This document shows positions 18,052 through 25,353 of a stretch of DNA of 64,000 nucleotides, one piece after another (the stretch's first letter is position 1; the number at the start of each line of letters is the position of its first letter). The notes under the pieces are model-generated. The model ran no database searches and was not told where the DNA came from. It worked only from the letters and a program-made list of their open reading frames with translations. The position numbers and the translations under genes are program-made. The stretch comes from Sutcliffiella sp. FSL R7-0096 (GTDB taxonomy: Bacteria > Bacillota > Bacilli > Bacillales > Bacillaceae_I): positions 290,001 through 354,000 of the forward strand of contig NZ_CP152003.1 of the NCBI RefSeq assembly GCF_038595065.1. The letters are read 5' to 3'.

Positions 18052-19710
18052 TCACCAAGGCCTGAACGGCGGTGATCCCGGTGGTGCATTTTGTATCATA
18101 TCCATCAACGGAATGGTGTAGGCGAACAAGATCAATGCCACAGCAATTCCGATCCAAAGTTTCCAGTTTTCAAGAATACGCGGTGTTTCGCGAGCATCTT
18201 CTGCCACCTCGCCGATCGGGAATTCCGTATGTGCTTTTGGCGCGAAGAAGGCGAGGTTGATGACGATATAGATCATCAGCATGGATGCAACAAACAGGAT
18301 GACGCCGCCAAGTGCCATTGTCACTTGATTTGCTAACAGTCCTTCAAACCAAGCAGCAGCTGTCGCATGATCCTGGTAAGTAGTAAAAGCAGTTCGACGC
18401 GGTGCCCCGAGCAAGCCGAGTATGTGCATCGCACCAGACATGAAGAACATGCCGACTGTCCAGAGAATCGTCTGAGTCATCGCTAGCTTGTTCATGCGAG
18501 CTGTGAAGGCTCTGCCGCGCAATACTGGAATCAGCCAGTAAGCAATCCCGAAGAATGTCAGGATGACGGTGGATCCAACGGTAATGTGGAAATGTCCCAC
18601 CACCCAAAGTGTGTTATGGACGACAGCATTCATCTGGTTACTGGCATTGATGATTCCGCCGGTTCCAGCTGGGATAAAGAATAGCATCCCCATAAATGGT
18701 GCGAAAAAGCGTGCGTCCTTCCAAGGCAGTTTGCGTACCCAGCCAAATGCCCCTGTTGCTCCTTTAGCCCGACCGGCCAATTCAAACGTTGCAAAAATGG
18801 AGAAGGCGGTTAACAGGGAAGGAACGATTACAGCAAAAGTTAAAACAACCTGCAGGTATTTCCAAAACTCAGAGATCCCAGCTTCCATCAGCTGATGGTG
18901 AAATCCTACGGGAATCGAGAACAACAGGAACAACACGAAAGCCAAGCGGGCAAGCGAATCGCTGAACAGCTTACCGCCGATGATTTTTGGGATACATACA
19001 TACCAAGCGATGTATGCCGGCAAAAGCCAGAAGTACACCAACGGATGCCCGAAGTACCAGAAAAGCGTGCGACTCAATAGAATATTGATGTTATCAACCA
19101 GACCAAGGGACCAAGGTAAGAATTGAAGTAACACAGTTACGGCAACCCCGATGGAAGCGACATACCATAAAAGAATGGTTCCAACTGTCATAAAGCTGAA
19201 CAGTGGTGTTATTTGTCCACGGTTCTGTTTTTTCCAGCGGATGTAATGGACCAATAAGCTGGCGCCACCTATCCAGGTCCCGACCACAAACAGAGTCAGC
19301 CCAACATAATAGAGGGGAGAGGCTTGCAATGGCGCGTAAAAAGTATATAAGACCGATGCGTCATTCGTTAAGATCATTGCAAAGCTCAACAGCGTACCAA
19401 TCGTGAGTACCCAAAAGCCGATCCAACCCAATCTCCTTTCTAAAGGTGTCATCGTGCCAAGTGTCCTGCTCATCCCGGCATGCAAGAATCCGTAGATGAA
19501 ATAAGTTGTCAGCACAAGTGCAAGCAGCACGCCATGTGCAGTCAGCAGCTGGTAATAGCTGATGCTGTAAGGAAGCTCGATAAGTCCCCCGCGGACAAGT
19601 CCCTGGACCACTCCAGCCATCGTTCCCAAAAATAATGCGGCAAAAGCAATATAGATATAGGCCATGCTTAATTTTGAATCATGAATGTCTACTTCCGCTG
19701 CCTGTCTCAT
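18052..19710 (-). CDS. cbaA: ba3-type cytochrome c oxidase subunit I
   Basis: Catalytic membrane subunit that reduces oxygen to water and pumps protons. 552 residues and about 13 helices. The low-spin heme ligand is in TAHGVLLALVL (near residue 70). The CuB/Tyr motif is GHPLVYFWLLPAYIAWY around residues 222-238, with Leu where A-type oxidases have Glu-Val, a known trait of the B family. HHQ is near residue 275 and the heme ligands are in HFHITVG near 375. RBS and start overlap the subunit II stop by 4 nt. Fourth gene of a minus-strand operon with CuA lipoprotein, subunit IIa and subunit II. Confidence 0.93.
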   Translation of the reverse strand: MRQAAEVDIHDSKLSMAYIYIAFAALFLGTMAGVVQGLVRGGLIELPYSISYYQLLTAHGVLLALVLTTYFIYGFLHAGMSRTLGTMTPLERRLGWIGFWVLTIGTLLSFAMILTNDASVLYTFYAPLQASPLYYVGLTLFVVGTWIGGASLLVHYIRWKKQNRGQITPLFSFMTVGTILLWYVASIGVAVTVLLQFLPWSLGLVDNINILLSRTLFWYFGHPLVYFWLLPAYIAWYVCIPKIIGGKLFSDSLARLAFVLFLLFSIPVGFHHQLMEAGISEFWKYLQVVLTFAVIVPSLLTAFSIFATFELAGRAKGATGAFGWVRKLPWKDARFFAPFMGMLFFIPAGTGGIINASNQMNAVVHNTLWVVGHFHITVGSTVILTFFGIAYWLIPVLRGRAFTARMNKLAMTQTILWTVGMFFMSGAMHILGLLGAPRRTAFTTYQDHATAAAWFEGLLANQVTMALGGVILFVASMLMIYIVINLAFFAPKAHTEFPIGEVAEDARETPRILENWKLWIGIAVALILFAYTIPLMDMIQNAPPGSPPFRPW

Positions 19711-20180
19711 TCTTCCGTCACCTCAATTTCCATTTGCATATGCTGATGTCCAATTCCGCAATATTCATTGCAAAGGACAAGGTACGATCCCGCTTCCTTG
19801 AATGTATGTTCCGATTGGTTGATGTGCCCCGGTGTGATCATCATATTGACGTTTGTCATAGGAATCGTAAAGCTGTGCACGACATCCTGACTTGTCACCT
19901 GGAACCTGACGGTGGAGCCTTTCGGAACGGTAATTTTATTCGGTTCATAGCCGAATGTCATGGCTATAATGGTAGCTTCATAGGTATTCTTGTCAATCTG
20001 TTTCAATCCCGGCTCATCAAACGGAGCGGAACCTTTTACATTCTGTGCATCCACGGTGGCCATATGACTAGGTGGATGGTGTCCGTGAGCAAAGGCGGTA
20101 AACCCGATAATGGATAAAAAGACAACCAAGGTCCCAACGCCGAAAATTAACCAATATTTTTCATAACGGTGTAAATGCAT
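19707..20180 (-). CDS. cbaB: ba3-type cytochrome c oxidase subunit II (CuA)
   Basis: Membrane-anchored electron-entry subunit of 157 residues. A single N-terminal helix (residues 12-32) is followed by a cupredoxin domain carrying a complete CuA site CNEYCGIGHQHM (Cys, Cys, His, Met) near residues 138-149. Only one transmembrane helix is present, as in Thermus-type ba3 oxidases. ATGA overlap with cbaA. A GGGGGTAC site precedes the ATG at 20180. Accepts electrons from cytochrome c and passes them to subunit I. Confidence 0.93.
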   Translation of the reverse strand: MHLHRYEKYWLIFGVGTLVVFLSIIGFTAFAHGHHPPSHMATVDAQNVKGSAPFDEPGLKQIDKNTYEATIIAMTFGYEPNKITVPKGSTVRFQVTSQDVVHSFTIPMTNVNMMITPGHINQSEHTFKEAGSYLVLCNEYCGIGHQHMQMEIEVTEE

Positions 20181-20208
20181 CTATTTGTACCCCCTTTTTC
20201 TGACCTGA

Positions 20209-20376
20209 CTAATTTCGTGAAATAAATAAGCTGAACACGCTAACCCACGAAATGACGATAAATGCCCCCAACATAAATACGGCAATCAATGTCCCTTTTA
20301 ATGAAGCTTCCTCCTCTTTCACAGGAAGTTTTTTATTGGTGCTTTTTTCAGGACGTTCATATTGTACATTTGCCAT
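20209..20376 (-). CDS. Cytochrome c oxidase subunit IIa-like small protein
   Basis: A 55-residue reading frame with a clear GGAAGGGAG site 9 nt before the ATG at 20376. A polar N-terminus with PEKSTNKKLPVKEEEASLKG is followed by one helix (residues 28-52). It lies directly before subunit II, where ba3 oxidases encode the single-helix subunit IIa. Size, topology and position all fit that role, and detailed homology was not tested. The transcript continues from the CuA lipoprotein gene 16 nt upstream. Confidence 0.8.
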   Translation of the reverse strand: MANVQYERPEKSTNKKLPVKEEEASLKGTLIAVFMLGAFIVISWVSVFSLFISRN

Positions 20377-20392
20377 CCCTGTCACTCCCTTC

Positions 20393-20752
20393 CTATTCCA
20401 CGACTAGCTTGGAAACCATCTCGGCATGACCGGTTCCGCACATGATGTCACAGATGATTTCATATTCTCCGGGCTCAAGGTTTGCGACAACACTGCCATC
20501 TCCTTGAATCTTCACATCTGTTCCCTTAATGGTGATACCATGATGACCTTCTGCATTTTCATGGTGGATAGCAACTGGTTTGCCAGCTGGTACGGTGTAA
20601 GTAGCCTGATCAAACTCCCAGTTTGAACTCTTGATTGTTACTTCTGCCTCCGCATCTTCTACTGAAACTTCATTAGAACCACAAGCGGTCATAACCCCTA
20701 AAACTAATACAAGTGCAAAGCAGCACGCCAAAAATCTTTTAAAAGAAAACAT
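20393..20752 (-). CDS. CuA-motif cupredoxin lipoprotein
   Basis: A 119-residue exported protein. A signal peptide ends in lipobox VMTAC (Cys near residue 24), followed by a single cupredoxin domain with HHENAEGHH and the full CuA ligand set CDIMCGTGHAEM near the C-terminus. It has no transmembrane helix, unlike subunit II. The in-frame TTG at 20773 is unlikely; ATG 20752 follows AAGGAAGTGG. First gene of the oxidase operon, behind an Fnr-class site. It could be an alternative electron-entry subunit, a copper donor for CuA assembly, or a small subunit-II-like cupredoxin. The choice cannot be made from sequence. Confidence 0.85.
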   Translation of the reverse strand: MFSFKRFLACCFALVLVLGVMTACGSNEVSVEDAEAEVTIKSSNWEFDQATYTVPAGKPVAIHHENAEGHHGITIKGTDVKIQGDGSVVANLEPGEYEIICDIMCGTGHAEMVSKLVVE

Positions 20753-20800
20753 ATTTGCCACTTCCTTTTCCAATTTTTATATAAATTCTTATGCACCTTC

Positions 20801-20844
20801 ATTGTAAAAGGTGGGAGGATTTAAAAGTGTGATAAAAGTCACAC
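20801..20844 (-). promoter_or_regulatory. Promoter with Crp/Fnr-type site at -41.5
   Basis: GTGTGATAAAAGTCACAC (20827-20844) is a perfect TGTGA-N6-TCACA palindrome. Minus-strand -10 TACAAT is at 20806-20801. A start point near 20794 places the dyad centre (20835.5) 41.5 bp upstream, the classical class II activator position, in place of a -35 hexamer. Predicts activation of the oxidase operon by an Fnr/Crp-family protein. Confidence 0.7.
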
Positions 20845-20918
20845 ATCTGGAAGAAAAAGGTGAACATTTTGTTAACAAGTGAGCAAAGCAGAATCCAAAT
20901 CTAAATTATTAAAAACAA

Positions 20919-21046
20919 GTGGATTGGAGTGGAAGGCACTTGACTCCAGCGGGGAAGTAGCGACAATGTGGAGACCCTGCAGGGAAAAGCCCGAGGAGGC
21001 ATGGTCGCCCCGCTTAAAGCGAGTGCCTGCAACGGAAAGGAACGTC
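20919..21046. repeat. Long interspersed Bacillaceae-type repeat, copy 1
   Basis: The stretch GTGGATTGGAGTGGAAGGCAC...GACTCCAGCGGG...CCCGAGGAGGC...GAGTGCCTGCAACGGAAA has the same succession of blocks as 59196-59324 (GACTCCGGCGGG, CCCGCGGAAGCG, ACGGAAAGCAAC). A widespread non-coding repeat in Bacillus-like genomes has this form, as I recall it. A short inverted repeat (CGTCAAA/TTTTGACG) follows at 21043-21070. The remaining bases to 21256 hold no gene. Confidence 0.6.
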
Positions 21047-21256
21047 AAACTTTTCATAGACGTTTTGACGATGCACAATTTTGTTATTAAATGCTAATAA
21101 AAAAGAGGGGGACGTGTGTGAGTGTGAATGCCGAAAAACCATTGTCGATAAACTAAGTCTGCAAAAATATGAAAACCGTTTTCAAAAATGCTGCGCTTTT
21201 ACTTATCATGAAAATGCCTCCTTTTAAATAAGTTGTATTAAGAGGAGGGGGACGCA

Positions 21257-22081
21257 ATGAGCTATGAACCGATCACCCCATGGGAAGAGCATGAATTCTG
21301 GCTGGGCATCCTAAAGGACCATGCTTATTTCATAAGGGATTATTTATCACCCGAAGAAAAGAAATGGGTCAAGCAGGCGGAAACATTTATTGAGACATTT
21401 GGAAAAGTGGAGCAGGAGCTAAGAAAGGTTCCTAAAGATGCACCTGTGGATTCCAGGCCGATGATCCGGCTGTCGGAAATGGCGAATGAAGTGGCTTACA
21501 AGTATTACTTATTCGAAGGAAACCTCTTGAATCTAAGGTTATTCAATCAGGTGAATTTGAACCTGACGCCGACTTATTTAAACGGAACACTTTTGGAGAA
21601 TAGGGAGTATTTGAGGATATTGGAGAGTTATGTCCAGGGACGGGAATACCCGGCCTTATCGCTAGTGGAATTATTGAGCATGTGGCTAGATGATCAGATG
21701 GGGCACGCCGCCTTACTATTAAGACTGCTGGATGGAGTTGAATTCGCACTGGTCGAACGGGCGAATCATGTGAGAGGAAAGTTCTCGCAGTTCATTGTGA
21801 AAAATGACATGATGGAAGGTTATCTTCATTTCGCGGAACCCGGCTTCCCCGCACAGATGAGATTTGCAAAGGAAGTGTCAGTCGAAGTGGTGAAGTTTAA
21901 CAATCTGGTAGCCGAAGTGCTGGAACTATACTTAAATGATGAACTCATTAATCAAAGCACCCTACGATTCTTAGAACATCACTTCCCGGAGTCCTGCTAT
22001 TTTATGAGGAAGCTATCCTACTACGCCCCTTCCATCAGCTATCCAGCCTGTAAGCTGACGAAGCCTACGGTGAGAGGATAG
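21257..22081 (+). CDS. DUF2935 domain protein (ferritin-like fold)
   Basis: Soluble all-helical protein of 274 residues with the duplicated pattern of DUF2935: WEEHEFWLGILKDHAYFIRDYL (as two blocks, residues 9-30) and LSMWLDDQMGHAALLLRLLD (residues 138-157). The recurring Glu/His residues recall diiron or other metal sites, but no function is established. AGAGGAGGGGG lies 7 nt before the ATG. Monocistronic with its own terminator. Confidence 0.85.
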   Translation: MSYEPITPWEEHEFWLGILKDHAYFIRDYLSPEEKKWVKQAETFIETFGKVEQELRKVPKDAPVDSRPMIRLSEMANEVAYKYYLFEGNLLNLRLFNQVNLNLTPTYLNGTLLENREYLRILESYVQGREYPALSLVELLSMWLDDQMGHAALLLRLLDGVEFALVERANHVRGKFSQFIVKNDMMEGYLHFAEPGFPAQMRFAKEVSVEVVKFNNLVAEVLELYLNDELINQSTLRFLEHHFPESCYFMRKLSYYAPSISYPACKLTKPTVRG

Positions 22082-22100
22082 GTATTATAAGAATACAGAT

Positions 22101-22138
22101 AGCCAACTAATTCTAATGGGACTTAGTTGGCTTTTTTT
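22101..22138 (+). terminator. Terminator of the DUF2935 gene
   Basis: AGCCAACTAA (22101-22110) pairs perfectly with TTAGTTGGCT (22123-22132), then seven T residues. Confidence 0.92.
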
Positions 22139-22265
22139 CTGAAGCTTAACTCTTAATAAATCTTCAATTTGGAGGATATAAAAGGGGGAATCTAGAATGA
22201 TGAAATATACAGATTTTAGAAGAGTGGCAGTGTAGTAAGGGTATTCTTATTTCGGGGGTGCACGG

Positions 22266-22418
22266 ATGGAAAACCTATTAGTCATATTATGTAGGACGGC
22301 ATTAGGCAGATTAGTAATAAGATCTAGATTAAAGAGGCTAGTACAAAAGTTAATAATCGCGATTTTCTTCCTCCTGGTTTTCATCGTATCCTTACTAGAA
22401 TGGATTTTAGAGACTTAA
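22266..22418 (+). CDS. Small single-helix membrane protein (50 residues)
   Basis: ATG 22266 follows GGGGGTG by about 6 nt. The product has a basic N-terminal half (RLVIRSRLKRLVQK) and a strongly hydrophobic helix IIAIFFLLVFIVSLL at residues 30-44. Function unknown. It is followed 35 nt later by another small membrane protein gene, so they may be co-transcribed. Confidence 0.5.
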   Translation: MENLLVILCRTALGRLVIRSRLKRLVQKLIIAIFFLLVFIVSLLEWILET

Positions 22419-22453
22419 ATAAATTCACTTTACTTAGAAAAGGAGTGTATCTT

Positions 22454-22591
22454 ATGGCATATATTTTTATCGGAGTGGTAGTGTTTGCCGTCAGCTTTTC
22501 GATAATTAAAGCCATTAAGAAAAGGAAACTACCAAGTAACAACTATACTCCATTTGAAGATATAGAAATGGGTAGGTCAGATAAAGATTAG
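22454..22591 (+). CDS. Small membrane protein (45 residues), possibly DUF3951-like
   Basis: One N-terminal helix (IFIGVVVFAVSFSII), a basic stretch KAIKKRKLP and a polar tail with NYTPFEDIEMG. That tail recalls short Bacillus proteins of the DUF3951 group, which I could not check. ATG 22454 is preceded by AAAAGGAG at proper distance, while an in-frame ATG at 22400 has no ribosome site. Confidence 0.6.
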   Translation: MAYIFIGVVVFAVSFSIIKAIKKRKLPSNNYTPFEDIEMGRSDKD

Positions 22592-22645
22592 AAGAATCTA
22601 CCAATCTTAAAAAACGGCTTTCTGATAGCTGGGAAAATGGACTCT

Positions 22646-22700
22646 GGCATCAACTCGGTCCATTTTGGCATCAACTCGCCTGATTTTGGCATGAACTTTT
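22646..22700. repeat. 21-bp-pitch array, core TGGCATCAACTCG (three units)
   Basis: GGCAT recurs at 22646, 22667 and 22688, exactly 21 bp apart, in TGGCATCAACTCG, TGGCATCAACTCG and TGGCATGAACTTT. Intergenic, between convergent genes. Confidence 0.65.
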
Positions 22701-22727
22701 CAAAAAAAGTGCTCTGGAATGACAAAA

Positions 22728-22751
22728 GCGACCAGAAGTTAACCTGGTCGC
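22728..22751 (-). terminator. Terminator of the manganese catalase gene
   Basis: GCGACCAG (22728-22735) pairs perfectly with CTGGTCGC (22744-22751). The minus strand continues TTTTGTC. Confidence 0.75.
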
Positions 22752-22762
22752 ACGGCAATTGT

Positions 22763-23620
22763 TCAATTATTGAGATCAAAAAGGCCTGGTGCATGTTCAT
22801 TTGGCATATCGGGCATTTCAGGAACCGGATAGCCTTTTGGTGGATCGATAATTGATAGTTCTCCACCATTTCTGCTTGGAGTTGTACCTTGAAAGATTTC
22901 ACCAATCCGCGTATCGTCGAGGCGGAAGTTGAATTGGGCATTATGGAAGCCCATCTCAACATATTTACGGCATTCCGGGTATTTGTTAATATCATAATTT
23001 GGAATCGGAAAAATTTTTCCCCAATCAACGCCAAGGGTTTCTAATGCTTTGGCGAATGCATTTTGGTGGGCATTATCCCGTACAATCAAGAATGCGATTG
23101 TTTCCCTAAGCGTTTTATTGCTGCTCATTTCGTAAATTCTGGACTTTTGTAATACACCAGTTGATTCTAATACCACATTATTAAGTAGGTTTGCGACAAG
23201 GTTTCCGTGGTCATATACCCATGAACCGTTCCAAGGATTTCCTCCTGCATCTACAGGCAGGGAAGATTTAGCACCCATAATATAATGGTGAGGGTTTGCG
23301 CCAGATTGTATGACATCGTCTAATGGAGCTGCATCAGAAGCTTGATTCCCTGGTAGGTCTCCACCGGATTCATTTAACAGTTGGTTAATGGTCGATTGGA
23401 CGAGTTCAACATGACTAAGCTCTTCAAGAAATATCCCTCTGATCAAATCACGATATTGTTTCGCTTTCCCCCTGAAGTTGGCACTTTGGAATGAGAATTG
23501 CATCAATGTTCTCATTTCCCCAAACTGGCCCCCAAGTGCTTCTTGAAGTACCTTTGCAGCATGAGGATCAGGTTTATCCGGCACAATCATATTGATTAAG
23601 TCTTCTTTATAAAAATACAT
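22763..23620 (-). CDS. Manganese catalase family protein
   Basis: Non-heme dimanganese catalase (about 285 residues), similar in kind to B. subtilis YdbD and the CotJC group. Helix-bundle ligand segments are visible: Glu in GGQFGEMRTLMQFSFQ, Glu-Glu-x-x-His in FLEELSHVELV, and later VRDNAHQNAFAKALE with Glu and His. The C-terminal tail is proline rich. A frame-start ATG exists at 23650, but GGAAGGTGAT places translation at ATG 23620. It complements KatG in peroxide removal, and related proteins are spore associated. Confidence 0.9.
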   Translation of the reverse strand: MYFYKEDLINMIVPDKPDPHAAKVLQEALGGQFGEMRTLMQFSFQSANFRGKAKQYRDLIRGIFLEELSHVELVQSTINQLLNESGGDLPGNQASDAAPLDDVIQSGANPHHYIMGAKSSLPVDAGGNPWNGSWVYDHGNLVANLLNNVVLESTGVLQKSRIYEMSSNKTLRETIAFLIVRDNAHQNAFAKALETLGVDWGKIFPIPNYDINKYPECRKYVEMGFHNAQFNFRLDDTRIGEIFQGTTPSRNGGELSIIDPPKGYPVPEMPDMPNEHAPGLFDLNN

Positions 23621-23692
23621 ATACACATCACCTTCCAAGTAAGTTCTCATTTATATTGCCAAGATGATGTGCTTTATATTCGGTCGTTAATG

Positions 23693-24160
23693 CTAGGAGA
23701 TTCTCTTCCTAAAACTATTCTTTTCCTTCGTAATTTTACTGATTCCAAAAACCTTCCCTAACCCGAACTTCGGCATATTTCCATAAACAGATTCGTAATT
23801 CCCCTGTTTAACCAAAAATGTCTCATGGTAGATTCCCACAGCGTCGTTATTACCGACTTTTTTATTAAATTCATTCCATGCTTCCAGGTGCTTCTGTCCT
23901 CTGGCGTATGCCATCAAATCCTCTTCCGAACGCCAGTATTGAAGCAGCAAGGTGGTACGGAGGCTGTAGAAGTGTTCCATGGACAGGCAACCGAGATCTT
24001 TGTTCATGTATAACTCCCTGATCATCGGTGGCATGGCTTTAAAGACCGGGAACCATTTATGAATGGCCCACCATTTGTTGATACGCATTCCAATCGTAAA
24101 AACTACAATATCCTCTTGGTTTTCCACTGTATAACGTCCTGGAAAATTTTCAGCACTCAT
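23693..24160 (-). CDS. DUF4188 protein, monooxygenase-like fold
   Basis: 155 residues. SAENFPGRYTVE, VVFTIGMRINKWWAIHKW and LLLQYWRSEEDLMAYAR are hallmarks of the DUF4188 group, thought to adopt a dimeric alpha/beta-barrel related to small monooxygenases. Function unknown. ATG 24160 follows AAAGGAGAG, and the longer frame to 24232 lies inside the PadR gene. It starts 2 nt after the PadR stop, so it is co-expressed with that regulator and probably its main target. Confidence 0.82.
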   Translation of the reverse strand: MSAENFPGRYTVENQEDIVVFTIGMRINKWWAIHKWFPVFKAMPPMIRELYMNKDLGCLSMEHFYSLRTTLLLQYWRSEEDLMAYARGQKHLEAWNEFNKKVGNNDAVGIYHETFLVKQGNYESVYGNMPKFGLGKVFGISKITKEKNSFRKRIS

Positions 24161-24162
24161 CC

Positions 24163-24714
24163 TTATCTCTCCTTTGAAAGTAATTTTATTTTCGTTTGTT
24201 CGCACCAATCGATGGCGGCTTTGGTAGTACATAAACCATAATCCAAGGTCATGAGCCAGTAGGGGGCATCTGCGTCCTGGATATGATTTTCATTGATTCT
24301 TTTGCTGATTGCTTGAAAAGTATCATGACGGGTGGTCAGTTTTTCTTTGTAGGAATCCAACAGGTCCAAGGTTTGTGATGAGTCTTGATGTCTGGAGAAA
24401 AAAAGCTTGAGAAGCAATTCGTTCTTATCGGTGGCAAGGTCTAAGATGGGGTCTTGAAGCCATTCTTTCAGAGCGATCTTTCCTTTTTCAGTGATGTGAT
24501 ACTCTTTTTTGTCTGGTTTGCCTTCCTGGGATGTATCCTGCACGGATGCATAGCCATTGTCGACCAGTTTCTTTAAGGTCGGGTAAATCTGGCCATAGCT
24601 GATTTTCCAGAAGTGATTCAAGCTGCCGTCCATCGTCTGTTTGATGGAATAGCCGGTTTGACAGCCTATGGTTAGTAGTCCAAGAATGGCGAATTGGGTA
24701 TTTTCCTTTGACAT
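24163..24714 (-). CDS. PadR-family transcriptional regulator (long form with C-terminal dimer domain)
   Basis: 183 residues. An N-terminal winged helix has the PadR pattern AILGLLTIGCQTGYSIKQ and SYGQIYPTLKKLVDNGY (residues 8-55). A C-terminal helical Vir-like domain follows. AAAAGGAG precedes the ATG at 24714. Two overlapping palindromes lie between 24734 and 24765, so autoregulation with the downstream DUF4188 gene is likely. The inducer is unknown; phenolic compounds are typical of the family. Confidence 0.9.
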   Translation of the reverse strand: MSKENTQFAILGLLTIGCQTGYSIKQTMDGSLNHFWKISYGQIYPTLKKLVDNGYASVQDTSQEGKPDKKEYHITEKGKIALKEWLQDPILDLATDKNELLLKLFFSRHQDSSQTLDLLDSYKEKLTTRHDTFQAISKRINENHIQDADAPYWLMTLDYGLCTTKAAIDWCEQTKIKLLSKER

Positions 24715-24733
24715 GGTGAATTGCTCCTTTTAC

Positions 24734-24765
24734 ATATATCTTTTTGATATATATCATTATGATAT
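24734..24765. promoter_or_regulatory. Overlapping palindromes, PadR operator candidates
   Basis: ATATATC-TTTTT-GATATAT (24734-24752) and ATATCAT-T-ATGATAT (24751-24765) are both perfect dyads, adjoining each other 20 bp before the padR start. Confidence 0.6.
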
Positions 24766-24870
24766 AAAAATACCATCTTATTCCTTATAAGTAAATAGAT
24801 AAATAAAAATTGATTATAAGCCTCTAATTAGGGAAATTATGAAGGAAAGCTAATCTTCAAAGAATGGGAG

Positions 24871-25353
24871 TTGAGCAATGACGTGAATAATGCTACATCC
24901 AACTATAGCAGGCGGAATTTGTGGTCGGGGATCCTCTTTGGGTTAGGGATGGTTGCCTTCATAGATGAGACTATCTTCCATCAATTGCTACACTGGCATC
25001 ATTTTTATGACAAGTCGACAACAAATATTGGGTTAGTATCTGATGGGTTATTTCATGCCTTCAGCTGGTTTGCTACGATTGGTGGCTTATTTTTATTTGC
25101 AGATTTACGGAGAAGGAATGCGCTTGTATGGAAAAGGTGGATAGGCGGGATTTATTTGGGGGCAGGAGTTTTTCAATTATATGATGGGATCATTCAACAC
25201 AAAATCATGCGGATTCATCAGATTCGGTATGTTGATAATGTGATAATCTATGACGTGGTTTGGAATGTGATCGCTGCCGGCATGATAGTGGTGGGTGTAA
25301 TTTTAACGATTAACACGAATAATAAGCACCGTTCCCAAGAGGTTTCTTCATGA
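24871..25353 (+). CDS. DUF2243 membrane protein
   Basis: About 160 residues with four hydrophobic helices. The segment FIDETIFHQLLHWHHFYD (residues about 30-47) with its His cluster is the hallmark of DUF2243. The function is not known. TTG 24871 opens the frame but abuts GGGAG; GTG 24883 is an alternative with 12-nt spacing, so the start is uncertain by four codons. It overlaps the CtaG-like gene by 4 nt, a pairing common in Bacillaceae that hints at a heme-copper oxidase-related role. Confidence 0.82.
   Translation: MSNDVNNATSNYSRRNLWSGILFGLGMVAFIDETIFHQLLHWHHFYDKSTTNIGLVSDGLFHAFSWFATIGGLFLFADLRRRNALVWKRWIGGIYLGAGVFQLYDGIIQHKIMRIHQIRYVDNVIIYDVVWNVIAAGMIVVGVILTINTNNKHRSQEVSS

Noticed and set aside
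20827-20844. Rex operator at the oxidase operon
   Set aside because: Rex needs TTGTGAA...TTCACAA. Here the inner positions are T and G, and the -41.5 position suits an activator of the Fnr/Crp type better.
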